Below, one piece after another: positions 53,153-62,732 of a stretch of DNA of 64,000 bases (the first letter of the stretch is position 1; every line of letters begins with the position of its first letter). Source of the DNA: an uncultured Mycoplasmatota bacterium. Its GTDB lineage: Bacteria; Bacillota_I; Bacilli_A; RF39; UBA660. Made by a program: the position numbers and the translations under genes. The notes beneath the pieces were generated by a model. That model was not told where the DNA came from, did not search any database, and saw nothing but the letters and a program-made list of their open reading frames with translations. The DNA is taken from NCBI GenBank assembly GCA_947652325.1, contig CANTCQ010000004.1, positions 22,224 through 86,223 of the forward strand, in the 5' to 3' direction.

Positions 53153-56100
53153 ATGACTATAACAGAATTATTAGATGAGCTTAGAGGCTTATTTGGAAAT
53201 GAGAGAGATAAAGGAACAGCATTTGAGAAATTAATAAAAATGTTTTTAGAATCTGAACCTAAATATTGGAACACTTTATCAAATGTTTGGACTTGGAAAG
53301 ATTTTCCTTATAGAGAGAATGTAGGGGATATTGGAATTGATTTAGTGGCTAAAACGTACACAAATGAGTATTGGGCAATTCAATGTAAATTCTACGATGA
53401 AGAACACACCATTTCTAAAGAAGATGTGGATACATTTTTGGCTTCTTCATCTAAAATGTTTTATGTTGATGGTAAACCAACAAAATATAGTTACCGTTTA
53501 ATTGCTTCTACTACTGATAAATATAACAAGAATGCAGAAATAGAACTTAGAAACCAAGATCCCCAGGTGGGAAGACTTGGAATAGCAGATTTATTAGATT
53601 CTCAAATTGATTGGGAAAAATATTCTTTGATGTCTAAGAAAATGGAAGTTAAAGATAAAAAAAGTCCTAGAAAACACCAAATAGATGCTATTTCAGATGT
53701 TTTGAATGGTTTTAAAAAGTATAATCGTGGAAAACTAGTTATGGCTTGTGGTACTGGTAAAACTTTTACAAGTTTAAGAATTGCAGAAGAACAATTAAAT
53801 GGCAAGGGAAATGTTTTATTTCTAGTTCCAAGTATAGCACTTGCAAGTCAATCTTTAACTGAATGGTCAGCACAATGTAGATATGGCTTTGATGCTGCTG
53901 TGGTATGTAGTGATAATAAAGTATCAAAAGGTGAAAATTCAATAGAACTTGGTTTTCCTTCTACTACCGATGTAACAAGATTAAAAGAATGGTATGAAAT
54001 AGTAAATAAGGATAATAGGCCATTAAATTTTATTTTTTCTACCTATCAATCCATAGATGTTGTTTCAAAATTTCAAAAAGAGACAGGATTAGAATTTGAT
54101 TTAATAATATGTGATGAAGCCCATAGAACAACAGGTGTTACTTTAAGTGATGAAGATGAAAGCTCTTTTGTGAAAGTGCATGATAATGATTTTATAAAAG
54201 CAAAAAAAAGATTATATATGACAGCAACTCCAAGAATATATGCTGACACTGCTAAAATGAAAGTAGAGGAAGCAAATGCCTATTTATGTTCTATGGATGA
54301 TGAAAATATATATGGCCCAGAATTTCACAAATTAGGGTTTGGAGATGCCGTTAAGTATGGATTACTTACTGATTATAAGGTTCTTGTATTGGCTGTAGAT
54401 GAAGAATATGTAAAAAAAGAATTACAAGATTTATTGATTGATGAAAATCATGAATTGAAATTGGAAGATTCTGTTAAAATAATGGGGTGTTGGAATGGAC
54501 TATCCAAAATAAGTTTATTAGATGATCAAACTAGTTTTTTAACAGATCCACAACCCATGAAAAGAGCAGTATCATTTTGTAATACAATAAATGACTCTAA
54601 AAAGATAGTAGAAATGTTTAAAATAATACAAGAACATGTTAAAGGGAATAAATACAATACGGATACAGAGAAACTTGTTAATATTTCAATAGAACACGTA
54701 GATGGTACATTTAATGCACTAGAGAAGAAAGATAAAATTAATTGGTTAAAAGATAATATTAAGGCTGGAAATTGTAGAATACTTACTAATGCCAGATGCT
54801 TGTCCGAAGGCGTAGATGTTCCTGCCTTAGATGCTGTAATGTTTTTAAACCCTAGAAGTAGTATGGTAGATATTATTCAATCTGTTGGACGTGTTATGAG
54901 AAAAGCTGAGAGGAAAAAATATGGTTATGTGATACTACCAATTGGTGTTTCTGCTAATGAGAATCCTGAAGATGCCTTAGATAATAATGTAAAATATAAA
55001 ATTGTTTGGCAAGTTTTACAAGCTTTAAGAGCTCACGATGATAGATTTAATAATACAATTAATAAAATCGAATTAAATAAAAAGAAGCCAGATCAAATTG
55101 AAGTTGTTGGTGTAGGTTCATTTAAAAAGCAAGATAGTGATACTGGTGTTAGGACTAAAAAGGTTATTGATACAGGTGAAATAAGAAAAAGAGTTCAATT
55201 AGAGTTAGACCTAAAAAATTTCGATGAGTGGAAAGAAAATATTTATTCTAAAATGGTTAAAAAGGTTGGGTCAAGAGTTTATTGGGAAACTTGGGCGAAA
55301 GATATAGCAGAAATTGCTGCTACTCATATCGAAAGAATAAAGTTATTGTTAAACTCTGGAAATAAGGAAATTGATGATTCTTTTGATGAATTTTTAGTTG
55401 GCTTAAGATTAAATCTTAATGATTCTATTACTAGAGAAGATGCGATAGAAATGTTAGCTCAACATTTAATTACTAAACCTGTGTTTGATGCTTTGTTTGA
55501 AGGATATGAATTTGTTAAAAATAATCCAGTTTCACAAACTATGCAAAAAATGATGGATGTATTAGATAGACAGCAATTAGATAGTGAAAAAGAAAAATTA
55601 CAAAAATTTTATGATAGTGTAAAAGAAAGAGCATCTGGAATAGATAATGCCGAAGGAAAGCAAAAGATAATATTAGAATTGTATGAAAAATTCTTTAAAA
55701 CCGCACTTCCTAAAGAAGTTGAAAAATTAGGTATTGTTTATACTCCTACTGAATGTGTTGACTTTATTATTAACAGTGTTGAATATTTAATGAACAAAGA
55801 ATTTGGCAAGTCTTTATCGGATCATGGAGTACATATTATAGATGGTTTTACTGGTACGGGAACTTTTATTGTTAGACTATTGCAAAGTGGAATAATCAAA
55901 AAAGAAGATTTATTATATAAATATACTAATGATATACATGCAAATGAGATAGTATTATTAGCATATTATATAGCTGCAATCAACATAGAAGAAACATTTC
56001 ACGAATTAACAAATAATGAAATATATATACCTTTTGATGGTATTGTATTAACTGATACTTTCCAACTATATGAAGATTATAACGAAAATGAATGGACTAA

Positions 56101-57928
56101 AAAGATTAATGATTTGGCTTTACCTGAAAATAGTGAGAGAGCAAAAAAACAAAGAGATTTACCTATAACAGTTTGTATCGGGAATCCTCCATATTCTGTT
56201 GGGCAAAAATCTGCTAATGATAATGCTCAAAATGTAAAGTATAAGAAATTAGATAATAGAATTGCTCAAACTTATGCTCTAAATACAAAATCTCAGTTAA
56301 AGAATTCATTATATGATAGTTATATTAGGGCTTTTAGATGGGCTTCTGATAGAATTAGTAATAATGGTATTGTTAGTTTTATTACAAATGGTTCTTTTAT
56401 TGATAACCTGGCGATGAATGGTTTTAGAAAATGTCTCTTAAATGAATTTTCTTCTGTATATATTTTTAATTTAAGAGGTAATCAAAGAACTTCTGGAGAA
56501 TTGTCTCATAAAGAAGGAGGTAAAATTTTTGGAAGTGGAAGTAGAACGCCCGTAGCTATAACATGTTTAATAAAAAATTCAAATAAGCATTATGACAATT
56601 TTATACATTATTATGATATAGGAGATTATTTATCTAGAGAAAGAAAGTTAGAAATAGTAGATAAGTATGGATCTATAAAAAATATGGAATGGAAAAATAT
56701 TATACCAGATGAAGATAATGATTGGATAAATAAAAAAAATGCGAGTTTTTCTAAATTTATTCCGTTATATGATAAAAATAGGAATATGAATTCAAAAACC
56801 TTCTTTAATCTAGTTTCTTCTGGAATAGTTACTGGAATAGACTCAAAATTTTATAATTTCTCATTAACGAAATTAAAACAAAATATAAATGATATGTTTA
56901 TATTTTATGAAAAAGAAAGAGTTAATAAAAATATTATTGAAAATTATAAAATAAAGTATGATGAAAGAATGATTGTTTGGAATGATGTTTTTAGTAAAAA
57001 TATTAAAAATAACGTTTTACTAAACAAATGTGATGATAAGGAATGTGGAATTGGATTATATAGACCTTTTGTAAAACAAAGAATATTTTATAGGACTAAT
57101 TTATTACATAGGGCTTATCAACAACCTAAATTATTTAATGATATTGAGTGTAAAAATTTAGTTATATGTGTACCTGGATTATCTTCGACTAAGGATTATT
57201 CATGTATTATTGCACGAAATATTGTTGATTCAGGTGTAAATAATGCGTGTCAGTGTTTGCCATTATATTGGTATTATAAAATAACTGAGACTAATCTTTT
57301 TGGTAAGTTTAATCAGAAGAATGATGGAATAACTGATTATATATTAAATCTTTGCAAATCTAAATATAAAAATAGCGATATTTCTAAAGATGAAATATTT
57401 TATTATGTATATGGTTTTTTACATAATAGAAGTTATATCGATAAATATTCGGCTAATTTAAAAAAAGAAATAGCAAGAATACCTTTGATTGATTCATACG
57501 ATGATTTTATAAAATTTAATGAAGCAGGTAGAAAGTTAGCTGATTTGCATTTAAACTATGAAAATGTAAAACCTTATAATAAATGTAATATAACTGCATA
57601 TACAGATGCATCTTATAAAGTTACTAAAATGAAATTTAGTAAAAAAGGTGATAAGACTTCTATTGATTATAATGATAGAATAACAATTTCTAATATTCCT
57701 TTAAAAGCTTATGAATATGTTGTTAATGGAAAATCTGCTATAGAGTGGATTATGGAAAGATATGCAATTACTACAGATAAAAAAAGTGGTATTATAAATG
57801 ATCCTAATGATTGGTGTGAGGAAGTTAATGATGAAAAATACATATTTAATTTATTATTAAGAATTATTAATGTATCCATTCAAACTGTAGATATTGTTAA
57901 TTCTTTACCTAAATTAGACTTTGAATGA
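53153..57928 (+). CDS. Type ISP restriction-modification enzyme (LlaGI/LlaBIII-like)
   Basis: One polypeptide of 1591 residues that both methylates its recognition site and, when it meets an unmodified site, translocates and cuts DNA. In order: an Mrr-type nuclease (D63 in GDIGIDLVAK, Q77-x-K79), a superfamily 2 helicase (Walker A GTGK at 200-203, DEAH at 321-324, motif VI QSVGRVMRKAERK), a helical spacer, then an N6-adenine methyltransferase (GFTGTGTF near 896-903, NPPYS at 1011). A C-terminal target-recognition domain follows. AGGAGG lies before the ATG. All motifs are intact and length matches the family (about 1570-1600). The recognition sequence cannot be read from this window. Confidence 0.93.
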   Translation: MTITELLDELRGLFGNERDKGTAFEKLIKMFLESEPKYWNTLSNVWTWKDFPYRENVGDIGIDLVAKTYTNEYWAIQCKFYDEEHTISKEDVDTFLASSSKMFYVDGKPTKYSYRLIASTTDKYNKNAEIELRNQDPQVGRLGIADLLDSQIDWEKYSLMSKKMEVKDKKSPRKHQIDAISDVLNGFKKYNRGKLVMACGTGKTFTSLRIAEEQLNGKGNVLFLVPSIALASQSLTEWSAQCRYGFDAAVVCSDNKVSKGENSIELGFPSTTDVTRLKEWYEIVNKDNRPLNFIFSTYQSIDVVSKFQKETGLEFDLIICDEAHRTTGVTLSDEDESSFVKVHDNDFIKAKKRLYMTATPRIYADTAKMKVEEANAYLCSMDDENIYGPEFHKLGFGDAVKYGLLTDYKVLVLAVDEEYVKKELQDLLIDENHELKLEDSVKIMGCWNGLSKISLLDDQTSFLTDPQPMKRAVSFCNTINDSKKIVEMFKIIQEHVKGNKYNTDTEKLVNISIEHVDGTFNALEKKDKINWLKDNIKAGNCRILTNARCLSEGVDVPALDAVMFLNPRSSMVDIIQSVGRVMRKAERKKYGYVILPIGVSANENPEDALDNNVKYKIVWQVLQALRAHDDRFNNTINKIELNKKKPDQIEVVGVGSFKKQDSDTGVRTKKVIDTGEIRKRVQLELDLKNFDEWKENIYSKMVKKVGSRVYWETWAKDIAEIAATHIERIKLLLNSGNKEIDDSFDEFLVGLRLNLNDSITREDAIEMLAQHLITKPVFDALFEGYEFVKNNPVSQTMQKMMDVLDRQQLDSEKEKLQKFYDSVKERASGIDNAEGKQKIILELYEKFFKTALPKEVEKLGIVYTPTECVDFIINSVEYLMNKEFGKSLSDHGVHIIDGFTGTGTFIVRLLQSGIIKKEDLLYKYTNDIHANEIVLLAYYIAAINIEETFHELTNNEIYIPFDGIVLTDTFQLYEDYNENEWTKKINDLALPENSERAKKQRDLPITVCIGNPPYSVGQKSANDNAQNVKYKKLDNRIAQTYALNTKSQLKNSLYDSYIRAFRWASDRISNNGIVSFITNGSFIDNLAMNGFRKCLLNEFSSVYIFNLRGNQRTSGELSHKEGGKIFGSGSRTPVAITCLIKNSNKHYDNFIHYYDIGDYLSRERKLEIVDKYGSIKNMEWKNIIPDEDNDWINKKNASFSKFIPLYDKNRNMNSKTFFNLVSSGIVTGIDSKFYNFSLTKLKQNINDMFIFYEKERVNKNIIENYKIKYDERMIVWNDVFSKNIKNNVLLNKCDDKECGIGLYRPFVKQRIFYRTNLLHRAYQQPKLFNDIECKNLVICVPGLSSTKDYSCIIARNIVDSGVNNACQCLPLYWYYKITETNLFGKFNQKNDGITDYILNLCKSKYKNSDISKDEIFYYVYGFLHNRSYIDKYSANLKKEIARIPLIDSYDDFIKFNEAGRKLADLHLNYENVKPYNKCNITAYTDASYKVTKMKFSKKGDKTSIDYNDRITISNIPLKAYEYVVNGKSAIEWIMERYAITTDKKSGIINDPNDWCEEVNDEKYIFNLLLRIINVSIQTVDIVNSLPKLDFE

Positions 57929-57938
57929 GAGGTATGTT

Positions 57939-59117
57939 ATGGGAAAAAAGGAACAAGATAATTTTTTTGATGAATTATATGAACATAGTCAAGCAAAATT
58001 ATCTTTATTAAAAAATTATGCAATTAAATGGATGAGAAAAGTTACTTTAGGGACTTTTCAAAAAAGATGTGCTATAATTGATACTTTTGCTGGTACAGGT
58101 TTTTATGAGGATGGAAGTGATGGATCTCCAATTATTTTAATTAGAGAAGCTCTAAATTATTATGAGCAATCTCAAAAAAATCCTAATATTAATTTTAATA
58201 AAATAATATTAGCATTTATAGAAAAAGATAAAACTAACTTTTTAAAATTAAAGAGTAATATAGAAAAACTTATTCATCAAGAGTTAAAAATAGATGAATT
58301 TAATAAGATAAATACTCATCCTAAAATTGAGATAATGTTAACTAATGATGATTTTAATAATTTTACAGAAAATCTTTTAAAAAATGTTAATAGTATTATA
58401 CCTACTTTAATGTTTATCGATCCTTTTGGATATAAAGTTCTTAATTATGATAATATATCAAGTATTATTAAACAGTATGATCATTGTGAATTAATTATAA
58501 ATTTTATGTACGAGGAAATAAATCGTTTTTTTTTAAAATCTGATAGTCCAGCTTTTATTCATACTTTAAATGATTTCTATGGTCCGAATTTTGAAAGAAT
58601 CAAAGAAATTGTTTATGAATTGAATGATAAAGAGGAAAGAAGAAAAAATATAATTAATGGATATAAAGAAAACTTGGAAAATGCTGGGGCTACATTTTCT
58701 CTTGATTTTGATATAGAAAAACAGGGAAAAGTTAAAATGAATATAATATTTACTACAAAAAATATAAATGGTTTTGATGTTATGAAAGAAAGCATGTTTG
58801 ATATATGCAATAACACTGATTTTGAATATCATACTAGTAGTCCGCAATTATCTCTTTTTGAAATCAATAGCGTTGAAGAGATGATTAAATCTTTATATGT
58901 GTATTTATTTGACATGTTTAAATCTCAAAAAGTTAGATTTTTTGAAATAAAAAAATGTGTTATGTGTCATCCTTGTATACCATCAAAGTATGTTAAAAAA
59001 GCTTTAAAAAAATTGGAAGATGAAGGAAAAATTATTAACGTTGAAAAACTGGATAAATCTAGTCGACGAAAAGGTACATTTCCTGATAATTCAATTATTT
59101 GGTTTGGAGAAAAATAA
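57939..59117 (+). CDS. tcmP: TcmP (three-Cys-motif partner) protein
   Basis: A 392-residue protein of the TcmP family, named for its constant pairing with a three-cysteine radical-SAM-like protein, here the next gene. The N-terminal part resembles a methyltransferase: IIDTFAGTGFYEDGSDGSP (motif I), an acidic IEKDKTNF, and MFIDPFGYK. The C-terminal part holds a winged-helix-like segment (KCVMCHPCIPSKYVKKALKKLEDEGKI). I use the ATG at 57939, after AGAGGT; the open frame extends into the restriction gene (overlap 8 bases). The biochemical role of TcmP is not established; defence is inferred from context. Confidence 0.85.
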   Translation: MGKKEQDNFFDELYEHSQAKLSLLKNYAIKWMRKVTLGTFQKRCAIIDTFAGTGFYEDGSDGSPIILIREALNYYEQSQKNPNINFNKIILAFIEKDKTNFLKLKSNIEKLIHQELKIDEFNKINTHPKIEIMLTNDDFNNFTENLLKNVNSIIPTLMFIDPFGYKVLNYDNISSIIKQYDHCELIINFMYEEINRFFLKSDSPAFIHTLNDFYGPNFERIKEIVYELNDKEERRKNIINGYKENLENAGATFSLDFDIEKQGKVKMNIIFTTKNINGFDVMKESMFDICNNTDFEYHTSSPQLSLFEINSVEEMIKSLYVYLFDMFKSQKVRFFEIKKCVMCHPCIPSKYVKKALKKLEDEGKIINVEKLDKSSRRKGTFPDNSIIWFGEK

Positions 59118-59118
59118 T

Positions 59119-59895
59119 ATGATATGTAATAAAACAATGATTAGAAAAAGTATGTTATATAAAACTGGAGTTGAATATGGAGATTATACTGTAAATTATG
59201 TTCAAGGCTGTTCACATGGTTGTAAATATCCTTGCTATGCTTTTTCTATGGCTAGACGATTTGGAAAAGTAAAAACTTATGATGAGTGGATTAAGCCAGT
59301 AATAGTTTCTAATACAATTCAATTACTCGAAAAGGAATTACCTAAATTATGTAAAGAAATAAAAAATGTACAATTATGTTTTACTACAGACCCTTTTATG
59401 TTTGACTATGAAGATATAAAAGAACTCTCAATAAATGTAATTAATAAAATAAATGAATATAATATTCCTTGTCATATACTTACTAAAGGAGTTTTACCTG
59501 TAGAGTTACTTGAAACATCAAAGTTAAATTTTTATGGAATAACTTTAGTTTCTTTGAATGAAGATTTTAGAAAAGCATTTGAGCCAGGCAGTTCAAATTA
59601 TGAAGAAAGAATAAAAGCTTTACGACTATTACACGATAAAGGTTTTAAAACTTGGGTTAGTATAGAACCATTTCCAACACCAAATATAATTAATCAAGAT
59701 TTATTAGAAATATTGGATAGTATAAGTTTTGTTGATAAGATAATATTTGGAAGATTACACTATAATAAGTTAGTATCTGAGTATAAAGATTTTAAAAAGT
59801 TTTATAATGACTGTTCTGATATTGTTGAAAAATATTGTAAAGAACATAATATAGACTATCATATAAAAAATAAAACTCGCACAGATAATATTTAA
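59119..59895 (+). CDS. Three-Cys-motif radical-SAM-like protein
   Basis: A 258-residue protein with cysteines C31, C35 and C39 in VQGCSHGCKYPCYAFSMARRFG, a C-x3-C-x3-C pattern differing from the canonical C-x3-C-x2-C of radical SAM enzymes. It otherwise has a TIM-barrel-like layout (CFTTDPFMFDYEDIKELS, ITLVSLNEDFRKAFEPGSSNYEERI, WVSIEPFPTPN) like the Gp37/Gp68 (DUF5131) and spore-photoproduct-lyase-like group. GGAG lies 9 bases before the ATG at 59119. It probably binds a 4Fe-4S cluster and acts with TcmP. Substrate unknown. Confidence 0.87.
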   Translation: MICNKTMIRKSMLYKTGVEYGDYTVNYVQGCSHGCKYPCYAFSMARRFGKVKTYDEWIKPVIVSNTIQLLEKELPKLCKEIKNVQLCFTTDPFMFDYEDIKELSINVINKINEYNIPCHILTKGVLPVELLETSKLNFYGITLVSLNEDFRKAFEPGSSNYEERIKALRLLHDKGFKTWVSIEPFPTPNIINQDLLEILDSISFVDKIIFGRLHYNKLVSEYKDFKKFYNDCSDIVEKYCKEHNIDYHIKNKTRTDNI

Positions 59896-59899
59896 AGTT

Positions 59900-59927
59900 T
59901 TGAAAGATTATGTTATACTTGTATAAT
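59900..59927 (+). promoter_or_regulatory. Promoter of the structured leader
   Basis: TTGAAA (59900-59905), 16 bases, TATAAT (59922-59927). Transcription would start near 59934. Confidence 0.65.
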
Positions 59928-59933
59928 CACTTG

Positions 59934-60107
59934 GGAATGTGACTGACAAGGCATATTGTGTTATTTAATACACAAACATAAATAAAATAGGTAATTGAGC
60001 CTATATTAAAGTTCAAAATATAAGAACTGGTTACATATTTATTCCAACAAACAAGTTTGGATAGTATTCCCTTGTTTTTGTAATGGATTAATATGTCCAG
60101 TTTTTTT
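59934..60107 (+). ncRNA. Structured leader or small RNA with its own terminator
   Basis: About 174 bases with at least three hairpins: TTGTGT/ACACAA (59956-59961 and 59970-59975), AATAGG/CCTATA (about 59986-60005), and a long final stem. In that stem AACTGG (60025-60030) pairs with CCAGTT (60097-60102), and ACATATT (60033-60039) with AATATGT (60090-60096). It runs straight into seven T residues. It could be an attenuator for the genes at 60.15 kb, or a separate small RNA. No known family was recognised. Confidence 0.6.
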
Positions 60108-60146
60108 ATATGTTCCTAAAAATACTGGTAAAGGAAGGAGGATATA

Positions 60147-60248
60147 ATGGAACTACTAAATTTGATAATCTTATATTGGAAAGATAATGAAAAAAGAAAT
60201 AGAACCTTTTATAAGTTTAGTAATACCAGAAGCAGTATTAGGAGATAA
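60147..60248 (+). CDS. Short reading frame overlapping the helix-turn-helix gene
   Basis: A 33-codon frame (MELLNLIILYWKDNEKRNRT and onward) with an ideal ribosome site, AAGGAAGGAGG. It overlaps the next gene's start by 62 bases in another frame, so it may couple translation. It could be a leader peptide with no function of its own. Confidence 0.4.
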   Translation: MELLNLIILYWKDNEKRNRTFYKFSNTRSSIRR

Positions 60249-60693
60249 TAGACTTACATTTTTAGAAAGAGTGTTATTAATTGAAATAGTGTCACTATGT
60301 AAGAAAAATGGATATTGTTGGCCTACTAATAGATATTTTATGGATAAATTTGATTGCACAAAGCCTACAATATCAAAAAGTATAAGTAGTTTATCAAAAT
60401 ATAACTATATTGATATAGAAATCAGTGAAAAAAATAATTCAAAAAGAATAATTAGGTTATCTGAAGTATTAAAGAAAAGAATAACAAGTATTCAAGAAAA
60501 TGCAAATGCTAGTATTCAAAATAATTTTAACCATTATAATGAATATAAAAATAATAAAAAAGATATATTAAATGATATTTATTCAGTTGATGATGAAGGC
60601 AACGAATATTGGCATGTCGTAAAAATTGAATCAGAAAAAATGACAGATGAGGAAGTAAAAGAATTAGAAGATTTATTAAAAAATTTCAAGTAA
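60187..60693 (+). CDS. Winged helix-turn-helix protein (replication- or regulation-type)
   Basis: A 168-residue protein: a DNA-binding winged helix in the first 90 residues (LTFLERVLLIEIVSLCKKNGYCWPTNRYFMDKF, then CTKPTISKSISSLSKYNYI), a lysine- and asparagine-rich linker, and an acidic tail MTDEEVKELEDLLKNFK. The fold is that of phage replisome-organiser and plasmid replication N-terminal domains. Its own ribosome site is poor (GGAAAG three bases before the ATG), so it may depend on the overlapping small frame. It could regulate or help replicate the element. Confidence 0.7.
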   Translation: MKKEIEPFISLVIPEAVLGDNRLTFLERVLLIEIVSLCKKNGYCWPTNRYFMDKFDCTKPTISKSISSLSKYNYIDIEISEKNNSKRIIRLSEVLKKRITSIQENANASIQNNFNHYNEYKNNKKDILNDIYSVDDEGNEYWHVVKIESEKMTDEEVKELEDLLKNFK

Positions 60694-60753
60694 CAAAGGA
60701 GGATTGAATAAATAATATGTTTAAACAAGTCATAAATTTAAATGAGGTGGCTT

Positions 60754-60846
60754 ATGTTTAATATAACTGAAACTTTTAAAAATGATTCTCCTAATTTCAA
60801 AGAACTGGTATCTAAATATATAAAAAGTGTGATTAATAATGCCTGA
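60754..60846 (+). CDS. Very small protein (30 residues) before the recombinase
   Basis: MFNITETFKNDSPNFKELVS, then KYIKSVINNA, with a good ribosome site (ATGAGGTGG). It is the kind of small gene often placed ahead of serine recombinases in mobile elements; the family is unknown. A 14-codon frame at about 60718 precedes it and is not counted as a gene. Confidence 0.5.
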   Translation: MFNITETFKNDSPNFKELVSKYIKSVINNA

Positions 60847-60925
60847 CATCATAGATGTAGTTGAATTAATGTGTTATACTTTAAGTGGCTTTAATTTGTT
60901 ATACAAAGTGGAAGGAGAGTAAAAA

Positions 60926-62509
60926 TTGTATAACACTTTAATACAGATGCCAGAGTATTATAGAGCAGGAATTTATATAAGATTATCTGAAGCAGATGAA
61001 GGAAAATCTTACGAATCAGATAGTGAGAGTGTCCTTAATCAAAGAAATATATTAATGAATTATGTAAAAGAAAAGGGATTTATCTTTATAGATGAATATG
61101 TTGATGATGGTTATTCAGGTACTAACTTTGATAGACCTGGGTTTCAAAGACTAATTGATGACATAAAAAGTAAGAAAATCAATTTAGTTATTGTTAAAGA
61201 TATGTCTAGATTAGGTAGAGATCATATCCTAACAGGTTATTATGTAGAAAATTTCTTTCCTGAAAACGGAATAAGATTTATTTCAATGCAAGAAGGTTAT
61301 GATAATGCTATTAACCAAGCTAGCAATGATTCATCAACATTTATATTTGCTTGTAATGATTATTATAGTAAACAAAACTCTATTAAAATACGTAATGTTC
61401 TAAATGATAAAAGAAGAAATGGAAAATTTATAGGTAGTATGCCAAGTTATGGATATTTAAGAGATCCAGAAGACAAAGGGCACTTAATACCAGACCCAGA
61501 ATATGCACCTGTAGTTAAGAAAATATTTGAAATGTCTTATAATGGAGTAGGATTATCTGATATAACTACTTATTTAAATGATAATAATATAAAAACGCCA
61601 AGTAGTTTAAAAAGGAAAAATCCTAATTCTAAAGGTAAGTACAATGAAATGTGGACTATTTCTTCTGTTAAAAAGATATTAAAGAATCAGATGTATGTTG
61701 GAGATATGGTTCAAAGTACACAGACTAAAGTGTCTTACAAATCTAAAAAGAAAAAGGCTTTACCTAAGAGTAATTGGGATGTAGTACCTAATACTCATGA
61801 AGCTTTAGTTGATAGATATATTTTTGAAAGTGTACAGAATAATGTTAAAAGAACTAATAAATCTAACATTACTAATCGTGATAAGAGATTATTTGAAAAT
61901 TTATTATATTGTAAAGAGTGTGGTAACACCTTAACAGTATCTTATAGAAAGAATCATAATTATTGGACTATTAATTGTAATAGGTATTCTAGAGATCCTA
62001 GAAGAAGAATGTGTGAGCCACATTTTAGTCCATATGATAAACTAGAAGAAGCATTGTTAGAAGCTATTAAAAACACTTGTAAACAATATATAGATAATCT
62101 AGATATAACTGAATTATCTAAAGATGCAATAAATAAGAAGAAAAATAATCAAGTTAACGAACAAATTAATGAACTTAGAAAACGTGAAAAAGAATATGTA
62201 AGTAAATTAGATATGTTGTATCAAGATAAGTTTAAAGGTGTAATATCAGAAGAAACTTATATAAGAATTGCTAAAGATACGGAAAATTCATTAAACAAGA
62301 TACGATATGAGATAGAGAAATTACGAAATAATAAAAAAGAAGAAAAAGTAAATAAAAACGATTTCAAGGAATATGAAGATAAGATTAGGCAACTTGTAGA
62401 TATTGAAAATCCTTCAAGAGAACTTTTACTGGCTTTAATAGAGAGAATTATTATCGACAAAGATAGAAATGTTGAAATAATATATAAATTTAGTATATTG
62501 AATAATTAA
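60926..62509 (+). CDS. Large serine recombinase (integrase/excisionase of the element)
   Basis: Carries out site-specific integration and excision with a covalent serine. The 527-residue protein has the catalytic S21 in IYIRLSEADE, the conserved arginines in VIVKDMSRLGRDH and the E helix. The recombinase DNA-binding domain follows (GSMPSYGYLRDPEDKGHLIPD). A zinc ribbon (CKECGN, CNRYSRD, MCEPH) and a C-terminal coiled coil (residues about 395-480) complete it. The start is TTG, seven bases after GGAAGGAGAG. Excision usually needs a directionality factor; none is recognised unless it is one of the small frames. Confidence 0.95.
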   Translation: MYNTLIQMPEYYRAGIYIRLSEADEGKSYESDSESVLNQRNILMNYVKEKGFIFIDEYVDDGYSGTNFDRPGFQRLIDDIKSKKINLVIVKDMSRLGRDHILTGYYVENFFPENGIRFISMQEGYDNAINQASNDSSTFIFACNDYYSKQNSIKIRNVLNDKRRNGKFIGSMPSYGYLRDPEDKGHLIPDPEYAPVVKKIFEMSYNGVGLSDITTYLNDNNIKTPSSLKRKNPNSKGKYNEMWTISSVKKILKNQMYVGDMVQSTQTKVSYKSKKKKALPKSNWDVVPNTHEALVDRYIFESVQNNVKRTNKSNITNRDKRLFENLLYCKECGNTLTVSYRKNHNYWTINCNRYSRDPRRRMCEPHFSPYDKLEEALLEAIKNTCKQYIDNLDITELSKDAINKKKNNQVNEQINELRKREKEYVSKLDMLYQDKFKGVISEETYIRIAKDTENSLNKIRYEIEKLRNNKKEEKVNKNDFKEYEDKIRQLVDIENPSRELLLALIERIIIDKDRNVEIIYKFSILNN

Positions 62510-62513
62510 CTTT

Positions 62514-62528
62514 GTGCCAAGTTGGCAC
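62514..62528. repeat. Perfect palindrome after the recombinase gene
   Basis: GTGCCAA-G-TTGGCAC (7-bp arms, single-base centre), right after the recombinase stop. No T tract follows, so it is more likely a protein site than a terminator. Confidence 0.5.
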
Positions 62529-62583
62529 GAAGTGTACATAAAATGATAAACTACTTATATAAAAGATAGATTGTGAGATGTAG

Positions 62584-62715
62584 ATGAATAGATATGTAAT
62601 TATGTGTGCAATAAAAGATTTAAAAAATATCATTGATGAAATAGAAAATAAAGAAAAATTCAAAAATTTAAGTGAAAAGTCAGAAAGTAAAAGTATAAGA
62701 TATAATAAATTGTAG
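62584..62715 (+). CDS. Small reading frame of 43 residues
   Basis: MNRYVIMCAIKDLKNIIDEI, then ENKEKFKNLSEKSESKSI and RYNKL; charged, probably helical. The ribosome site is weak. Possibly a small accessory protein of the element, or not expressed. Confidence 0.35.
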   Translation: MNRYVIMCAIKDLKNIIDEIENKEKFKNLSEKSESKSIRYNKL

Positions 62716-62732
62716 ATTGGTGGTAGTATTAA

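Noticed and set aside
59020..59118. Longer start for the radical-SAM-like gene
   Set aside because: The extra 33 residues overlap tcmP in another frame; the ATG at 59119 has a ribosome site and fits the family start.
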